NCBI GenBank assembly: GCA_018817915.1
Contig: JAHISX010000076.1
Span: 1-45,029, forward strand
Direction: 5' to 3'
Length of the DNA stretch: 45,029 bases
DNA from: Bacillota bacterium
GTDB taxonomy: Bacteria; Bacillota_I; Bacilli_A; Acholeplasmatales; Acholeplasmataceae
A program made the translations under genes and the position numbers. The notes under the pieces were generated by a model. It saw only the letters and a program-made list of their open reading frames with translations. It was not told the origin of the DNA and did no database searches. Below, in pieces: positions 7,492 to 18,602 of the stretch; position 1 is the stretch's first letter, and every line of letters begins with the position of its first letter.

Positions 7492-10400
7492 TTAATATTC
7501 TAATTCTTCTTCATCATTGTAGGTATTTGATCTGTCATATTCAAAAGTTGCTTCTCTTAAGATACCTGTTCCAGCTGGAATGAGTCCGCCAATGATGACA
7601 TTTTCTTTCAAGCCATGTAGTTCATCGGTCTTACCTTTAATTGCTGCATCTGTCAAGATTCTAGTTGTTTCCTGGAAGGATGCTGCAGATAAGAAGGAAT
7701 CACTTCTAAGTGATGCTCTTGTAATACCTAATAGAATTGGACGGCCAACAGCTGGTCTCTTCATTGCTCTGAAAGCTGCTTTATTCGCTCTCTTGAATTC
7801 AGAAACGGATACTTCTGTACCTGGTAACAATTCTGTATCACCTTCGGTGACGATGGTGATTCTTCTAAGCATTTGACGAATGATTAATTCGATATGCTTA
7901 TCACTAATTTCTACCCCTTGAGCACGATATACCTTTTGAACTTCTTCTAAGATATACATTTCAGCTGCTTCAGTTGAAACAACACGGAGTAATTCTTTAG
8001 GATTGATTGAACCTAATGTTAATCTTTGACCCGCTTTAACGGTTGCACCTTTACGGAATAAAGCTTCAACATTTGGATCCATCGTATACTTGTAGTCCTT
8101 TTCATGAACATCGGTAATTGTAACAACCGAAATACCACCACGTTGGCGATCAATCGATTTAATCTTACCATCAACTTCACTAATAACGGCTTTCCCTTTA
8201 GGGTTTCTAGCTTCAAATAATTCTTGAATACGTGGAAGACCTTGTGTAATATCTGATGCGGAGGCAACTCCACCGGTATGGAAGGTTCTCATAGTTAACT
8301 GAGTTCCTGGTTCACCAATAGATTGTGCTGCGACAACCCCAACAGCTTCACCGACTTCTACTCTAGTATTTGTTGCTAGGTTACGTCCGTAACACTTAGC
8401 ACATACACCATTTTCGGAATTACATGTTAGATTGCTTCTGATTTCAACACCGGTGATATCAGCCTTAAGAATTAATTGGCCAATTTCTTCAGTGATTAAT
8501 TCATTACGTTTAACGATAACTTGCTTAGTTTTTGGATGTGTAACATCCTTACTTGCGTAACGTCCGACGATACGGTCATATAATGGAACAACTTCCTTTG
8601 TGTCATCCATAACTGGCTCCATATAGACACCACGTTCAGTTCCGCAATCTTCATCAACAACGATAACATCTTGGCTGACGTCAACTAAACGACGCGTCAA
8701 GTATCCTGATTCGGCAGTCTTTAACGCTGTATCGGTAGAACCTTTTCTCGCACCATGGGTGGAGATGAAGAATTCTGATACGGTCAAGCCTTCTCTAAAG
8801 GATGCTTGGACTGGAACTTCAATAATTTCACCCTTAGGATTATTCATCAGACCGCGCATACCAGCAAGCTGAGCAAAGTTTGATGCATTACCACGAGCAC
8901 CGGAATCAGACATCATATAGATGTTATTATCCTTATCAAATTCAGCCATTAAGCCTTTTTGAATATCGTCACGTGCTTCTTGCCATTGTTTAATAACAAG
9001 GTCACGACGTTCTTTATCTGTAAGCATACCATCTTCATACCAACCTGAAATCTCTTCAATATTCTTTTTCGTAATATCGATGCGATCATGCTTACCAGAG
9101 TAAACATTGATGTCAGCAAATGATACGGTAATACCTGCGACTGTTGAATACTTAAACCCAAGATCTTTCAATCTGTCAAGCATCTTAGATGTTTCACTAA
9201 TTTGTAGATCCTTGAAGACTTGAGCAATAATTTGTGATAAGAATTTCTTCTTAAATGGTCCAGGAATAGCCATACCTTTAAGAATATCTTTAGGGTTTGT
9301 TCCTTTAACCATGAAATACTTATCTGGTGTATAATTTTCCAAATTATCCAAAGTTGGTTCATTCAAATAAGGGAAAGTTGGAGGAAGAATACGGTTGAAG
9401 ATCAATTTTCCTAAAGTAGTTACTAAATACTTATGTTTTTGTTCTTCAGAAAATTTTTGATTGATTGATTTTGGATCAATAATGATTCTCGTGTGTAATC
9501 CAATTTCTTTATGTTGATATGCAAGATATGCTTCATCATAATGTGCGAAGAAATGTCCTTCATTGCGATTCTTGAAGTCATGTTCTTCTTGTCTTTCTTG
9601 TGCGCGATATCCTGAGAACTTGCGTTCCAATCTTTCTTCAATCGTTAAGTAATAGTTACCAAGAACCATGTCCTGTGATGGCGTAACAACTGGTTTACCA
9701 TCTTTTGGGTTCAAAATGTTATTGGATGCAAGCATTAATAATCTTGCTTCTGCTTGTGCTTCATTTGATAGAGGTACGTGGACAGCCATTTGGTCACCGT
9801 CAAAGTCAGCGTTGAACGCTGGTGTAACAAGTGGATGTAGGCGAATCGCTTTACCATCAATTAATTTAGGTTCGAATGCTTGAATACCAAGTCTATGAAG
9901 TGTAGGAGCACGGTTAAGAAGTACTGGATGTTCTCTAACAACCTTTTCTAAAGCTGCCCAAACATCATCGTCCATTCTTTCGTATTTGCTATTTGCATTT
10001 TTCTTAGCATTTGCATCATTACCAGTTAATTTTTGTAATTCTCTTAAAACGAATGGTTTAAATAATGTGATTGCCATTTCTCTTGGAATACCACATTGAT
10101 ACATTTCAAGGTCTGGTCCAACGATAATAACTGAACGGCCTGAATAGTCAACACGTTTACCAAGTAGATTTTGTCTGAAACGACCTTGTTTACCACGCAA
10201 CATATCAGATAGTGATTTTAAGTGTCTGTTTCTTTCAACTGCGGCTTTCTTACCACGCTTAGCATTGTCAAAGAGTGCATCAACAGCTTCTTGAAGCATA
10301 CGTTTTTCATTCTTTGTAATCAAACGAGGAGCCATTTGTTCTTTTTGTTTCTTCAAACGATTGTTACGGTTTAGAATACGACGATATAAATCATTTAAGT

Positions 10401-11640
10401 CAGTTGTCGCAAATCTGCCACCATCAAGAGCAACCATTGGTCTTAAATCTGGTGGAATAACTGGAATAACATCCATAACCATCCACTCAGGTTTGTTATC
10501 TGAATTGTTGAATGCTTCAACAACTTCAAGACGCTTAATGATTCTATCTCTTTTTTGTTTAGAACTTGTCTTCAACTTCTTGCGAAGCGATTTAACTTCT
10601 TTATCCAAATCTAATTCTTGAAGTAATTTTTTAACGGCTTCAGCACCAGTGAGTGCTGTAAATCTGCTACCGTACTCTTCAGTGAGTGCACTGTAATCTT
10701 GTTCTGATAAAATTTGTTTCTTAGATAGCGGTGCAGTGCCTGGATCCGTAACGATATAAGATGCATGATAAACAACTTCTTCAAGCTGTTTAGCTTTAAT
10801 TCCTAAAAGGATAGCTAAACGGGATGGAGAATTCTTCAAATACCAAGTATGAACAACAGGAGCCTCTAATTCAATATGCCCCATACGTTCTCTACGTACT
10901 TTAGATTCAGTAATTTCAATACCGCACTTCTGACAAATTTGGCCTTTATTGCCACTTTGTTTTTTACCACAAGCACATTGATAGTCTCTTGTAGGTCCAA
11001 AAATACGTTCACAGAACAATCCACCTTCTTCAGGTTTTGATGTTCTATAGTTAATTGTTTCATGTGTTTTAACTTCGCCATAAGACCATTGTCTAATTTC
11101 ATCAGGAGATGCAAGTCTAATCTTTAAATGGCTATACGTACGACTACCATATCCTTTGCGAACAGGTTGAACATGACGATGAATACGTTCAGATAAATCA
11201 ATATCTAAAAATGCTTCAACTTCTTCCTCAGGTACAAGTTCAGCTTCAACTTCATGGACATGTTCTTTAAGAGAATCAAATCCGTAAAGTTCAAGGATAC
11301 TATTAATTTCTTGACGCAAAATTGCATCTTCTTCAAATAGATGATAAAGTGCGTGTCTATCGAATTCTAAAAATTCTTTTAAGTCTTGCATATTAGCATT
11401 TCTTAAAATCTCAACACTTTCACTACTTAAATTTAAGTTTTCTAAATTTCTTGGTAGTGCATAACGACGTAGGATCGTTTTAATTTCTTCAAAGCTTTCG
11501 CCTAACAACATATTCAATTCTTTTAAATTGAACGTATTGAAGTCTTCAAGTTGATCTATACCAGATAGTTTAAGCTGTTTGAGGGCTTCTTCAGATAACT
11601 TCAAAGATTCGACATGTAATGTTAACTTTTCTTTAGCCAT
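7492..11640 (-). CDS. rpoC: RNA polymerase beta-prime subunit with an extra N-terminal region
   Basis: This is the catalytic beta-prime subunit, 1382 residues. The Mg-binding NADFDGD is at 610-616, the zinc finger Cys are 222, 224, 236 and 239, and the trigger-loop region has [10 protein letters not shown]. The canonical N-terminus ([17 protein letters not shown]) only begins near residue 174. Before it lie about 167 extra residues with two tandem segments (about 10-62 and 66-122) that resemble the alpha-subunit C-terminal domain: [16 protein letters not shown] with EIKTIL, then [16 protein letters not shown] with [11 protein letters not shown] short acidic linker ([15 protein letters not shown]) follows. 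The ATG at 11640 overlaps the rpoB stop as TGATG; the AGAGGAGG SD lies in the last rpoB codons. A TTG one codon earlier is less likely. The gene is the last of its transcript. Confidence 0.97.
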   Translation of the reverse strand: MAKEKLTLHVESLKLSEEALKQLKLSGIDQLEDFNTFNLKELNMLLGESFEEIKTILRRYALPRNLENLNLSSESVEILRNANMQDLKEFLEFDRHALYHLFEEDAILRQEINSILELYGFDSLKEHVHEVEAELVPEEEVEAFLDIDLSERIHRHVQPVRKGYGSRTYSHLKIRLASPDEIRQWSYGEVKTHETINYRTSKPEEGGLFCERIFGPTRDYQCACGKKQSGNKGQICQKCGIEITESKVRRERMGHIELEAPVVHTWYLKNSPSRLAILLGIKAKQLEEVVYHASYIVTDPGTAPLSKKQILSEQDYSALTEEYGSRFTALTGAEAVKKLLQELDLDKEVKSLRKKLKTSSKQKRDRIIKRLEVVEAFNNSDNKPEWMVMDVIPVIPPDLRPMVALDGGRFATTDLNDLYRRILNRNNRLKKQKEQMAPRLITKNEKRMLQEAVDALFDNAKRGKKAAVERNRHLKSLSDMLRGKQGRFRQNLLGKRVDYSGRSVIIVGPDLEMYQCGIPREMAITLFKPFVLRELQKLTGNDANAKKNANSKYERMDDDVWAALEKVVREHPVLLNRAPTLHRLGIQAFEPKLIDGKAIRLHPLVTPAFNADFDGDQMAVHVPLSNEAQAEARLLMLASNNILNPKDGKPVVTPSQDMVLGNYYLTIEERLERKFSGYRAQERQEEHDFKNRNEGHFFAHYDEAYLAYQHKEIGLHTRIIIDPKSINQKFSEEQKHKYLVTTLGKLIFNRILPPTFPYLNEPTLDNLENYTPDKYFMVKGTNPKDILKGMAIPGPFKKKFLSQIIAQVFKDLQISETSKMLDRLKDLGFKYSTVAGITVSFADINVYSGKHDRIDITKKNIEEISGWYEDGMLTDKERRDLVIKQWQEARDDIQKGLMAEFDKDNNIYMMSDSGARGNASNFAQLAGMRGLMNNPKGEIIEVPVQASFREGLTVSEFFISTHGARKGSTDTALKTAESGYLTRRLVDVSQDVIVVDEDCGTERGVYMEPVMDDTKEVVPLYDRIVGRYASKDVTHPKTKQVIVKRNELITEEIGQLILKADITGVEIRSNLTCNSENGVCAKCYGRNLATNTRVEVGEAVGVVAAQSIGEPGTQLTMRTFHTGGVASASDITQGLPRIQELFEARNPKGKAVISEVDGKIKSIDRQRGGISVVTITDVHEKDYKYTMDPNVEALFRKGATVKAGQRLTLGSINPKELLRVVSTEAAEMYILEEVQKVYRAQGVEISDKHIELIIRQMLRRITIVTEGDTELLPGTEVSVSEFKRANKAAFRAMKRPAVGRPILLGITRASLRSDSFLSAASFQETTRILTDAAIKGKTDELHGLKENVIIGGLIPAGTGILREATFEYDRSNTYNDEEELEY

Positions 11641-14600
11641 CAACGAAATCCTCCTCTAAACTTGCTTGGATTATTATCCACAAGTGATTTTTCAGCTTCA
11701 TTTTCGCCTGTTTTCGCATCAATCAACTCAACATAAAGCCCTAGAGCTTGTAGTTCTCTTGTTAATACTCTAAATGATTCAGGAATGCTTGCTTCAGGAA
11801 TTGGTTTATCATGCGTAATCGCACTATAAACCTTATTTCTTCCTAACATATCATCCGATTTAACGGTGAGCATTTCTTGAAGTGTATGTGCAGCGCCATA
11901 AGCGTATAGTGCCCAAACTTCCATTTCCCCGAATCTCTGTCCACCATTTTGAGCTTTACCACCCATTGGTTGTTGTGTAACGAGTGTGTATGGTCCAACG
12001 CTTCTTGCATGGAGTTTATCATCAACCATGTGAGAAAGTTTAATCATATACATGACGCCAACAGATATTCTATTTTCATAAGGTTCACCAGTACGTCCAT
12101 CATATAAGACACGTTTTCCATCAGGATCGATACCACCTTCAGCCATAATCTTAATTAAGTCAGCATCATCAACACCATCAAATACTGGTGTAGCAATTTT
12201 AACGTTTAAGTTTTTAGCTGCAATACCTAAATGGATTTCTAAAATCTGTCCGATGTTCATACGTGAAGGAACCCCAAGTGGGTTTAACATGATGTCAACA
12301 GGTGTTCCATCTTCCATATATGGCATATCTTCTCTTGGTAAAATCTTGGAAATAACACCCTTGTTACCATGACGACCAGCCATTTTGTCACCTTCAGAGA
12401 TTTTTCTCTTCTTAGCAACATAAACACGGATAGATTCGTTCACTCCACTAGGTAGTGCATCACCATTCTTCTTTGAGAAATATTGAATTGATTGAACAAC
12501 ACCACCGCCACCATGAGGTACGCGTAATGATGAGTCTCTGTATTCTCTTGATTTTTCACCAATGACTGCATGAATCAGTTTTTCAGAAGGACTTGGTTCA
12601 AATACACCTTTTGGTGTAATCTTACCGACAAGAATGTCGCCTTCTTTAACTTCAGAACCGGCAATGATAATACCACGTTCATCAAGATTCTTTAATGCTT
12701 CTAAACCAGCATTTGGAACTTCGCGTGTAATTTCTTCACGTCCTGATCCGGTTTTTAATTCTCTTGTTTCTATTTCATACTCATCAATATGAATTGATGT
12801 GTAGACATCTTCTTTAACTAAATCTTCACTCATGATAATAGCATCTTCATAGTTGTAACCTTCCCATGTCATAAATGCCACGGTAACGTTTCTACCTAAA
12901 GCTAGTTCGCCTTTATCAGTTGATGGACCATCAGCAAGAATATCACCCTTATCCACAAACTCTCCAGTTTCAACAATAGGACGTTGTAAGATACAAGTAT
13001 CCTGGTTTGATCTGAAAAAGCGAATTAAGTTAAATGTTTTGCTGTCACCCATACCGTAATCACGAAGGGTTTTAGCCATTTCGAAAGTGAATGGTTTATT
13101 TGGATCATATAAAACGTTGTTGCCAACCATAATCTTTTGTTCAGGTTCTGATGTGATGATGACTTTGGTGCTATCTGCATATGTTACATATCCAGAAACA
13201 TCACTCACAACAACACTACCTGAGTCTTTTGCTGCACGATATTCAATACCGGTACCAACAATTGGTGATTCTGGTTTTAATAATGGTACTGCCTGGCGCT
13301 GCATGTTCGCACCCATTAAGGCACGTGAAGCATCATCGTGTTCCAAGAAAGGAATAGTTGATGTTGCTACAGATACAATTTGCTTAGGCGATACGTCCAT
13401 GAATGTAACTTCTTCAGGGTCGAACATGGATGTTTCACCACGGAAACGTCCAATAACACTTTCAGAAATAATGGTTCCATCTTCATGGAGTTCAGTAGCT
13501 GCTGATGCGATAACTTCATCGTATTCTTCATCTGCTGTTAAATATTTAAATTCTGGAGTAACAATATGCTTGCCAGAGGAACGATCGACAACTAAATATG
13601 GAGTTTGGATAAACCCATATTGGTCAACCTTACCATAGGTAGCAAGTGAACTGATTAACCCAATTGAAGGTCCTTCAGGAGTTTCAATAGGACAGATTCT
13701 GCCATAATGGGAGTTATGAACGTCACGTACTTCAACGCCTGCTCTATCTCTTGCTAAACCACCAGTACCAAGTGCAGAAACTCTTCTCTTTTGTGTTAGC
13801 TCAGCTAGTGGATTGATTTGATCCATGAACTGTGACAACTGTGAACTACCAAAGAAGGTTTTAATTGCACCAGCAAGTGGTGTCATATTGATAATATTCG
13901 AAGGTGTAGCATCAGCAAATGTTGTTGTTGACATCTTGTCTTTAATATTCTTTTCTGCTCTAGCTAGACCAATTCTAAATTGATTCTTTAATAATTCTCC
14001 AATAAGACGTAATCTACGATTACCCAAATGGTCAATATCATCAGTTGATCCTAAACCATCATATAAGTTTAAATAATAACTCATACTTGCAACAACATCC
14101 GATAATGTAATATGTTCTTTATTTTCTCTTTGGTCATTACCAAGAACCTTAACTGGATAAATACGATCAGTTTCTTTGTCCTTGACAGTAACTTCAAGCA
14201 TTTCAACGATAACGCCTTCGCGTTCTCTTTCTTTTTCGTAAACATCTTTACCAAAGAAATATTTAATAACTTTTTCATCTAGTGATTGACGGTTTCTTCT
14301 TAAAATAGCAAGAACTTCATCAGTGACTTCTGTATTTTTAGAAATAAGGACTTCACCAGTACGTAAGTTGACGATATTATCTTTTGTAAATAATCCATCT
14401 CCACCATCTGGAAGTCTTTGAGCCAAAATTTCGCCTGGAGTTTCATTTTGCAATGAATCTTCTTTAGAAATAATTTCTTTTCTTAGGATGTGACGGTTTT
14501 CTCTTAACGTTTGAATGATTTGTTTCGTAATCTTAGTCTTTTCAGGAACGACAACTTCACCAGTTTCAGGGTTAATGATATCTGTTGCTGTATAAGTACC

Positions 14601-15461
14601 TAAAATACGTGTTAAAACATCAAGCTTTTTATTAAACTTGTAACGTCCAACTGCAGCTAGGTCATAACGACGACGTTCAAAAAGACGCATTCTAATAAAT
14701 TCTCTTGCTGCGTCAGCAGGTACTTTTTCACCTTGTCTTAATTTTGAATATAAATCAACGATCGCTTCATCGGCATTCTTCGTTTCGTCTTTATCAAATG
14801 TAGCATCCATGTAAACTGATTTACCGAACACTTCATAAATATCTTTTTTCTTGGATAAGCCTAAAGCACGCATCATGGTTGTCATTGGAACTTTCTTGGA
14901 GCGGTCAAGCTTAGCATACATAATATTTTTCGATCCAAGTTCATATTCAATCCAAGCACCACGTGTTGGAATGACTTGCGCCATAAATTTAACTTGGTTT
15001 AACTTCTTGTCTAATTCGCTTGTAAAATAAGCGCCAGCAGAACGAATAATTTGTGAAACAACAACACGTTCAGCACCATTAATGACAAAAGTCCCCGATG
15101 GTGTCATGAATGGGATTTCACACATGAGTACGACATTTTCTCGTACTTCGCCAGTTACGGCATTCTCAAGTTTTACACGAGCAGATAGCTGTTTAGCATA
15201 ATTGACATCTCGTAGTTTTGATTCTTGCTCATCATACTTAGGTTCAGAAAGGAAATGTTCCTCAAAATATAACTTTAAATCGCCATTATGTCCTTCAATG
15301 GGCGAAATATCTGTCAATAATTCTTTAATACCTTCATCGATAAACCATTTAAATGACTTGGTTTGAATCTCGATCAGGTCCGGCAAATCTATGTCATAAC
15401 GCATTCTTGAATAATTTCTGCGCGATGCTTTTTTGCCGTATTTAACGCTTCGATATCCCAT
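11640..15461 (-). CDS. rpoB: RNA polymerase beta subunit
   Basis: The beta subunit, 1273 residues, forms the RNAP core with RpoC. The rifampicin-pocket cluster reads [16 protein letters not shown] then [15 protein letters not shown], so Gln (codon 13791-13793) stands where E. coli has His526, with Ile for Asn518 and Thr for Pro535. The late [13 protein letters not shown] and the C-terminal [13 protein letters not shown] are typical. The region before the [11 protein letters not shown] segment contains two similar TGEV-type units ([14 protein letters not shown] and [14 protein letters not shown]), making it longer than B. subtilis RpoB. The frame is open from a GTG at 15470, but that codon overlaps AGGAG; the ATG at 15461 lies 8 bases after AGGAG and is chosen. 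Stop overlaps rpoC start. Confidence 0.97.
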   Translation of the reverse strand: MGYRSVKYGKKASRRNYSRMRYDIDLPDLIEIQTKSFKWFIDEGIKELLTDISPIEGHNGDLKLYFEEHFLSEPKYDEQESKLRDVNYAKQLSARVKLENAVTGEVRENVVLMCEIPFMTPSGTFVINGAERVVVSQIIRSAGAYFTSELDKKLNQVKFMAQVIPTRGAWIEYELGSKNIMYAKLDRSKKVPMTTMMRALGLSKKKDIYEVFGKSVYMDATFDKDETKNADEAIVDLYSKLRQGEKVPADAAREFIRMRLFERRRYDLAAVGRYKFNKKLDVLTRILGTYTATDIINPETGEVVVPEKTKITKQIIQTLRENRHILRKEIISKEDSLQNETPGEILAQRLPDGGDGLFTKDNIVNLRTGEVLISKNTEVTDEVLAILRRNRQSLDEKVIKYFFGKDVYEKEREREGVIVEMLEVTVKDKETDRIYPVKVLGNDQRENKEHITLSDVVASMSYYLNLYDGLGSTDDIDHLGNRRLRLIGELLKNQFRIGLARAEKNIKDKMSTTTFADATPSNIINMTPLAGAIKTFFGSSQLSQFMDQINPLAELTQKRRVSALGTGGLARDRAGVEVRDVHNSHYGRICPIETPEGPSIGLISSLATYGKVDQYGFIQTPYLVVDRSSGKHIVTPEFKYLTADEEYDEVIASAATELHEDGTIISESVIGRFRGETSMFDPEEVTFMDVSPKQIVSVATSTIPFLEHDDASRALMGANMQRQAVPLLKPESPIVGTGIEYRAAKDSGSVVVSDVSGYVTYADSTKVIITSEPEQKIMVGNNVLYDPNKPFTFEMAKTLRDYGMGDSKTFNLIRFFRSNQDTCILQRPIVETGEFVDKGDILADGPSTDKGELALGRNVTVAFMTWEGYNYEDAIIMSEDLVKEDVYTSIHIDEYEIETRELKTGSGREEITREVPNAGLEALKNLDERGIIIAGSEVKEGDILVGKITPKGVFEPSPSEKLIHAVIGEKSREYRDSSLRVPHGGGGVVQSIQYFSKKNGDALPSGVNESIRVYVAKKRKISEGDKMAGRHGNKGVISKILPREDMPYMEDGTPVDIMLNPLGVPSRMNIGQILEIHLGIAAKNLNVKIATPVFDGVDDADLIKIMAEGGIDPDGKRVLYDGRTGEPYENRISVGVMYMIKLSHMVDDKLHARSVGPYTLVTQQPMGGKAQNGGQRFGEMEVWALYAYGAAHTLQEMLTVKSDDMLGRNKVYSAITHDKPIPEASIPESFRVLTRELQALGLYVELIDAKTGENEAEKSLVDNNPSKFRGGFR

Positions 15462-15497
15462 AATCCACACTCCTATCGTATTTGGAAATCAGCAATT

Positions 15498-15525
15498 AAT
15501 ATATAATATTATCAAAAAGAAACAA
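15498..15525 (-). promoter_or_regulatory. candidate rpoB promoter
   Basis: On the minus strand TTGTTT (15520-15525) and TATATT (15498-15503) are 16 bases apart in the 149-base gap before rpoB. No terminator is visible between ybxB and this site, so rpoBC could also receive read-through. Confidence 0.4.
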
Positions 15526-15610
15526 TGATTATGCATTTAACAATATTATCATATACTTTGTAAATAGTCAATGATATTTTTTACTTTCGTACAAAATGCT
15601 CTTGATATTT

Positions 15611-16204
15611 TTACTTTTTGGCTAAAAGAATCCAATAGCCCTTCTTTTTCTCAATAACGTCACAATTTCCAAAAAGATCTTGTAGTTTTGCTACTGAAGA
15701 AGGTGCTCCTTGCTTCTTTTGGATGACAACATACAAAACACCACCTGGATTTAAGTTCAGATAAGCATCCTCGTAAAGTTTGAATACGGTAACCTTACCT
15801 GCTCGAATAGGTGGATTTGTTAGAACAACATCTGCATTGACCTTAACTTGATCAAATAAGTTGCTAACTTGTATATTGATATTGTTTAAATGATTTTCTT
15901 CTTGATTTTTGCGAGCCATATCGATGGCTCTTTCATTCACATCAAAAAGATAGACATGTTTATCTGGATATTTCTTGGCGATATAAATACCGATTGGACC
16001 ATATCCGCATCCCATGTCAATCACTGTTTTTTGATTCTCTTCCAGCTCGACTGTTTCAAGTAAAACACGCGTCCCATAATCTAGATAATCTTTACTAAAA
16101 ATGCCTAGATCTGTATAAAGAGTAAGTGTCAAATCATGGATGGTTACATCATAATTTTTAACTGAATGTTCAAGCTTGTTATCGTTTAAATAATAGTGAC
16201 TCAT
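15611..16204 (-). CDS. ybxB: RsmC-like class I methyltransferase (YbxB)
   Basis: This 197-residue protein is a SAM-dependent methyltransferase: motif I is VIDMGCGYGPIGIYIA (about 82-97), motif II ends in LFDVNERAI, and the catalytic NPPIRAGK (about 139-146) is the NPP motif of RsmC-type guanine-N2 methyltransferases acting on 16S rRNA. RsmC of enterobacteria has an extra N-terminal half; this single-domain form corresponds to B. subtilis YbxB. Position between rplL and rpoB is the same as in Bacillus, which strengthens orthology. The SD is GAGGGGG six bases before ATG. A terminator precedes it, so it is expressed by read-through from rplL or from an unseen promoter. Confidence 0.88.
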   Translation of the reverse strand: MSHYYLNDNKLEHSVKNYDVTIHDLTLTLYTDLGIFSKDYLDYGTRVLLETVELEENQKTVIDMGCGYGPIGIYIAKKYPDKHVYLFDVNERAIDMARKNQEENHLNNINIQVSNLFDQVKVNADVVLTNPPIRAGKVTVFKLYEDAYLNLNPGGVLYVVIQKKQGAPSSVAKLQDLFGNCDVIEKKKGYWILLAKK

Positions 16205-16223
16205 TGGTCCCCCTCATACAGCG

Positions 16224-16250
16224 AAAAAACCCGAGATAATTTCTCAGGTT
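16224..16250 (-). terminator. intrinsic terminator/attenuator after rplL
   Basis: A 9-bp stem (arms 16242-16250 and 16228-16236, one G-U pair) is followed by T on the minus strand (16224-16227 and beyond the arm). It lies between rplL and ybxB-rpoBC, where a partial terminator would set the ratio of ribosomal protein to polymerase synthesis. Confidence 0.75.
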
Positions 16251-16271
16251 GATCATCGCCGAATTTAGAAG

Positions 16272-16643
16272 TTACTTGATTTCAACAGTTGCCCCTGCAT
16301 CTTGTAGAGCGGTTTTAACTGCTTCAGCTTCTTCCTTCTTAACATTTTCTTTGATAAGAGCATCTGGAGTTTCTGTTAAAGTCTTAGCATCAGCTAATCC
16401 TAAACCAGTCTTTTCACGAACAACTTTGATAACTGCAATTTTGTTTGCTCCGAAAGTCTTAAGAATAACATTGAATTCTGTCTTTTCTTCTTCAACGACA
16501 GCCACTGCTGCTGCTGGAGCTGCAGATACTGCACTTGGGTCAATACCGAATTCTTCTTTTAATCCATCTACTAAGTCTTTGATTTCTAATAAAGTCATTT
16601 CTTTAAGCGCTTCAATAAAAGCTGCTTTTGTTAATTTAGCCAT
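16272..16643 (-). CDS. rplL: ribosomal protein bL12 (L7/L12)
   Basis: This 123-residue stalk protein has the N-terminal dimerisation domain ([20 protein letters not shown]), an Ala-rich hinge ([14 protein letters not shown]) and the conserved C-terminal factor-binding domain ([20 protein letters not shown]). Several copies bind L10 and recruit elongation factors to the ribosome. AGGAGG lies ten bases before the ATG, and the gene follows rplJ after 23 bases in the usual L10-L12 pair. A terminator hairpin lies 20 bases downstream. Confidence 0.97.
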   Translation of the reverse strand: MAKLTKAAFIEALKEMTLLEIKDLVDGLKEEFGIDPSAVSAAPAAAVAVVEEEKTEFNVILKTFGANKIAVIKVVREKTGLGLADAKTLTETPDALIKENVKKEEAEAVKTALQDAGATVEIK

Positions 16644-16666
16644 TTCTTATATTCCTCCTAAAATTA

Positions 16667-17155
16667 TTATTCTGCACTGCTAATCATGTTAAGACCAATT
16701 GCTAGTTCTTTAATTGGAGTTAACATACCTACTGCCAACATTGTCAACAATGTTTCTCTCGATGGTAATGTTGCTAATGCGTTGATTTGATCAACTGATG
16801 CTACTTTACCTTCTACAATTCCTGCTTGAATTTTTACTACCTTGTTTGCTTTTGCGAATTCATAAATGATCTTTGCAGGTGCAACAACATCTAGATAACT
16901 GATTGCCAATGCCTTAGCGCCTGATAGTGAATCGGCTAATGCATCATATCCAGCGGCAATTGAAGCTCTTCTAGAAATGTTATTCTTATAGACTGTGACT
17001 TCACAGCCTGCTTCTCTTAATTGGCCACGTAGTTGTGTGAACTGTTCTACGGTAAGACCAGGATAATCGAAGGCAACAACGGTTGTAGCACGTCCAAGCT
17101 TTTCACTTAATTCACGTACGGCTTCTACCTTACGTTCAATAACTGTTTTTTGCAT
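16667..17155 (-). CDS. rplJ: ribosomal protein uL10
   Basis: L10 anchors the L12 stalk. The 162-residue product begins MQKTVIERKVEAV, has the rRNA-binding N-terminal domain with VTVYKNNISRRA, and ends with a helix that carries L12 dimers. The open frame extends 16 codons further upstream to 17203, but those codons lie in the L10 leader terminator hairpin; AGAAGGAGG directly before the ATG at 17155 fixes the start. Expression is controlled by the leader at 17171-17275. Confidence 0.95.
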   Translation of the reverse strand: MQKTVIERKVEAVRELSEKLGRATTVVAFDYPGLTVEQFTQLRGQLREAGCEVTVYKNNISRRASIAAGYDALADSLSGAKALAISYLDVVAPAKIIYEFAKANKVVKIQAGIVEGKVASVDQINALATLPSRETLLTMLAVGMLTPIKELAIGLNMISSAE

Positions 17156-17170
17156 GAAATGCCTCCTTCT

Positions 17171-17275
17171 GAAAAATAAAATCTCTCTCATGCGCAAAGA
17201 CATAAGAGAGAATCAAATTCTGATTTTCACCTCGGTAGGAAATTAAGCTTTTGGCACCTACTGTCTTTGGCTGAT
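17171..17275 (-). ncRNA. L10 leader (rplJ autoregulatory RNA) with terminator
   Basis: On the minus strand the leader contains GACAGTAGGTGCC (from 17266 down), an AAGCTTAA turn and CCTACCGAGGTG (17239-17228), which is the conserved core of the L10-binding leader. Downstream is a 10-bp hairpin (CTCTCTTATG with CATGAGAGAG, 17182-17211) followed by TTTTATTTTT, an intrinsic terminator, then the SD. In this family L10-L12 binding to the core favours the terminator. Confidence 0.88.
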
Positions 17276-17287
17276 TTAATTAATAAA

Positions 17288-17986
17288 CTAAACGCGTGCT
17301 CTTAATGAATCTTCATCAAGATGAACGCCAGGACTCATACTAGAAGATACTGTAACGCTCTTCATGTAAGTACCTTTAACGGTTGTTGGTTTGATACGCA
17401 TAAGTTGATCAAAAAGTGTTTTAACATTTTCTCTGAGTTGTTCTACTGAGAATGACACGCGACCGATAGGTGCATGAATGTTTCCAACTTTGTCAGTACG
17501 ATATTCGATCTTACCATTTTTAATTTCATGGACAGCTTTTTCAACGTCCATTGTAACAGTACCTGTCTTTGGGTTTGGCATTAAGCCTTTTGGCCCAAGG
17601 ATACGTCCTAATTTACCAAGTTGTCCCATCATATCTGGAGTTGCTACCATGACATCAAAGTCAAACCAGCCTCCTGCGATTTTTTGGATGAGTTCTGCTG
17701 CTCCAACGTGATCAGCTCCAGCTGCTTCAGCTTCTTTAGCCTTTTCACCTTGTGCAATAACTACAACTCTGGAAACTTTACCGGTACCATGTGGTAAAAC
17801 GATAGCGCCTCTTAAGTTTTGTTCTGCTTTTCTTGGATCAAGATTTAAGCGGAACGCTACTTCAACTGTAGCATCAAACTTAACGAATGAGATTTTCTTG
17901 ACTAAGTCAAATGCTTCGTCAACAGCATACTTTTTTGAGCGATCAATAAGTTTTGCTGCCTCAAGGTATTTCTTTCCTCTTTTCAT
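17288..17986 (-). CDS. rplA: ribosomal protein uL1
   Basis: L1 (232 residues) forms the mobile stalk at the E site and often represses its own operon. Typical stretches are [15 protein letters not shown] at the start, [19 protein letters not shown] and [15 protein letters not shown] in the middle, and [17 protein letters not shown] at the end. The frame is open 14 codons further upstream, but AGGAGG six bases before the ATG at 17986 decides the start. The upstream codons overlap an L1-site-like hairpin (18003-18029). Confidence 0.96.
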   Translation of the reverse strand: MKRGKKYLEAAKLIDRSKKYAVDEAFDLVKKISFVKFDATVEVAFRLNLDPRKAEQNLRGAIVLPHGTGKVSRVVVIAQGEKAKEAEAAGADHVGAAELIQKIAGGWFDFDVMVATPDMMGQLGKLGRILGPKGLMPNPKTGTVTMDVEKAVHEIKNGKIEYRTDKVGNIHAPIGRVSFSVEQLRENVKTLFDQLMRIKPTTVKGTYMKSVTVSSSMSPGVHLDEDSLRARV

Positions 17987-18002
17987 ATTCTTCCTCCTAA
18001 AA

Positions 18003-18029
18003 TGTGGTCTAGCGGGATATCCTCCCACA
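18003..18029 (-). promoter_or_regulatory. candidate L1-binding hairpin before rplA
   Basis: On the minus strand TGTGGGAGG and AGACCACA are paired around a short inner stem (GGATATCC). The asymmetric GTGGGAGG/ACCAC arrangement mimics the L1-binding part of 23S rRNA helix 76-77. It lies between rplK and rplA, just before the SD, where L1 could repress translation. Confidence 0.55.
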
Positions 18030-18052
18030 ATTTAGATAGCTAGCGATCTAAA

Positions 18053-18478
18053 TTAGTCTACTACTGTGATACCCATATTGCGTGCTGTACCTTCAATAAT
18101 TTTCATTGCTGCTTCTACAGTGTACGCATTTAAGTCAGGCATCTTTCTTTCCGCGATTTCTTTGATTTGTTCGCGAGTTACGCTTGCAACTTTATCTTTT
18201 TTAGCATTGTTTGAGCCTTTTTTGATGTTTGCTGCTTTTTTAAGTAAGTCACTTGCTGGTGGGGTTTTTGTTATAAATGAGAATGTACGATCATCATATA
18301 CCGATATTACTACTGGTACAACAAAGCCCATCTGATCTTTCGTTGCTTCATTAAATTGTGAACAGAATGCTGGTATATTAACCTGTGCTTGACCAAGTGC
18401 TGGACCGACTGGTGGAGCTGGGTTAGCTTTACCTGCTGCAATTTGTAATTTAACGACTTTAACGACTTTTTTTGCCAT
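18053..18478 (-). CDS. rplK: ribosomal protein uL11
   Basis: L11 (141 residues) forms the GTPase-associated centre with 23S rRNA. Typical sequence includes [20 protein letters not shown] at the N-terminus, [16 protein letters not shown] in the middle and the C-terminal [14 protein letters not shown] with [14 protein letters not shown]. The open frame has three upstream codons, but AAGGAGG nine bases before the ATG at 18478 fixes the start. It is the first gene of the L11-L1 transcript, with a consensus promoter 80 bases upstream. Confidence 0.97.
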   Translation of the reverse strand: MAKKVVKVVKLQIAAGKANPAPPVGPALGQAQVNIPAFCSQFNEATKDQMGFVVPVVISVYDDRTFSFITKTPPASDLLKKAANIKKGSNNAKKDKVASVTREQIKEIAERKMPDLNAYTVEAAMKIIEGTARNMGITVVD

Positions 18479-18557
18479 GAGACACAACCTCCTTCTTTAC
18501 ATAAGTATGTGGTATGAATTCATTCTTCCACTATGGTGTGCTTTCACACGCGATATT

Positions 18558-18586
18558 ATTCTATCATTAAGGGTATACTTTGTCAA
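18558..18586 (-). promoter_or_regulatory. promoter of the rplK-rplA operon
   Basis: Minus-strand TTGACA (18581-18586), 17-base spacer, TAGAAT (18558-18563). The roughly 70-base leader that follows contains a GTGTG-AAAG-CACAC hairpin of unknown role. Confidence 0.85.
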
Positions 18587-18602
18587 CAATAAACTTTGTT
18601 AT

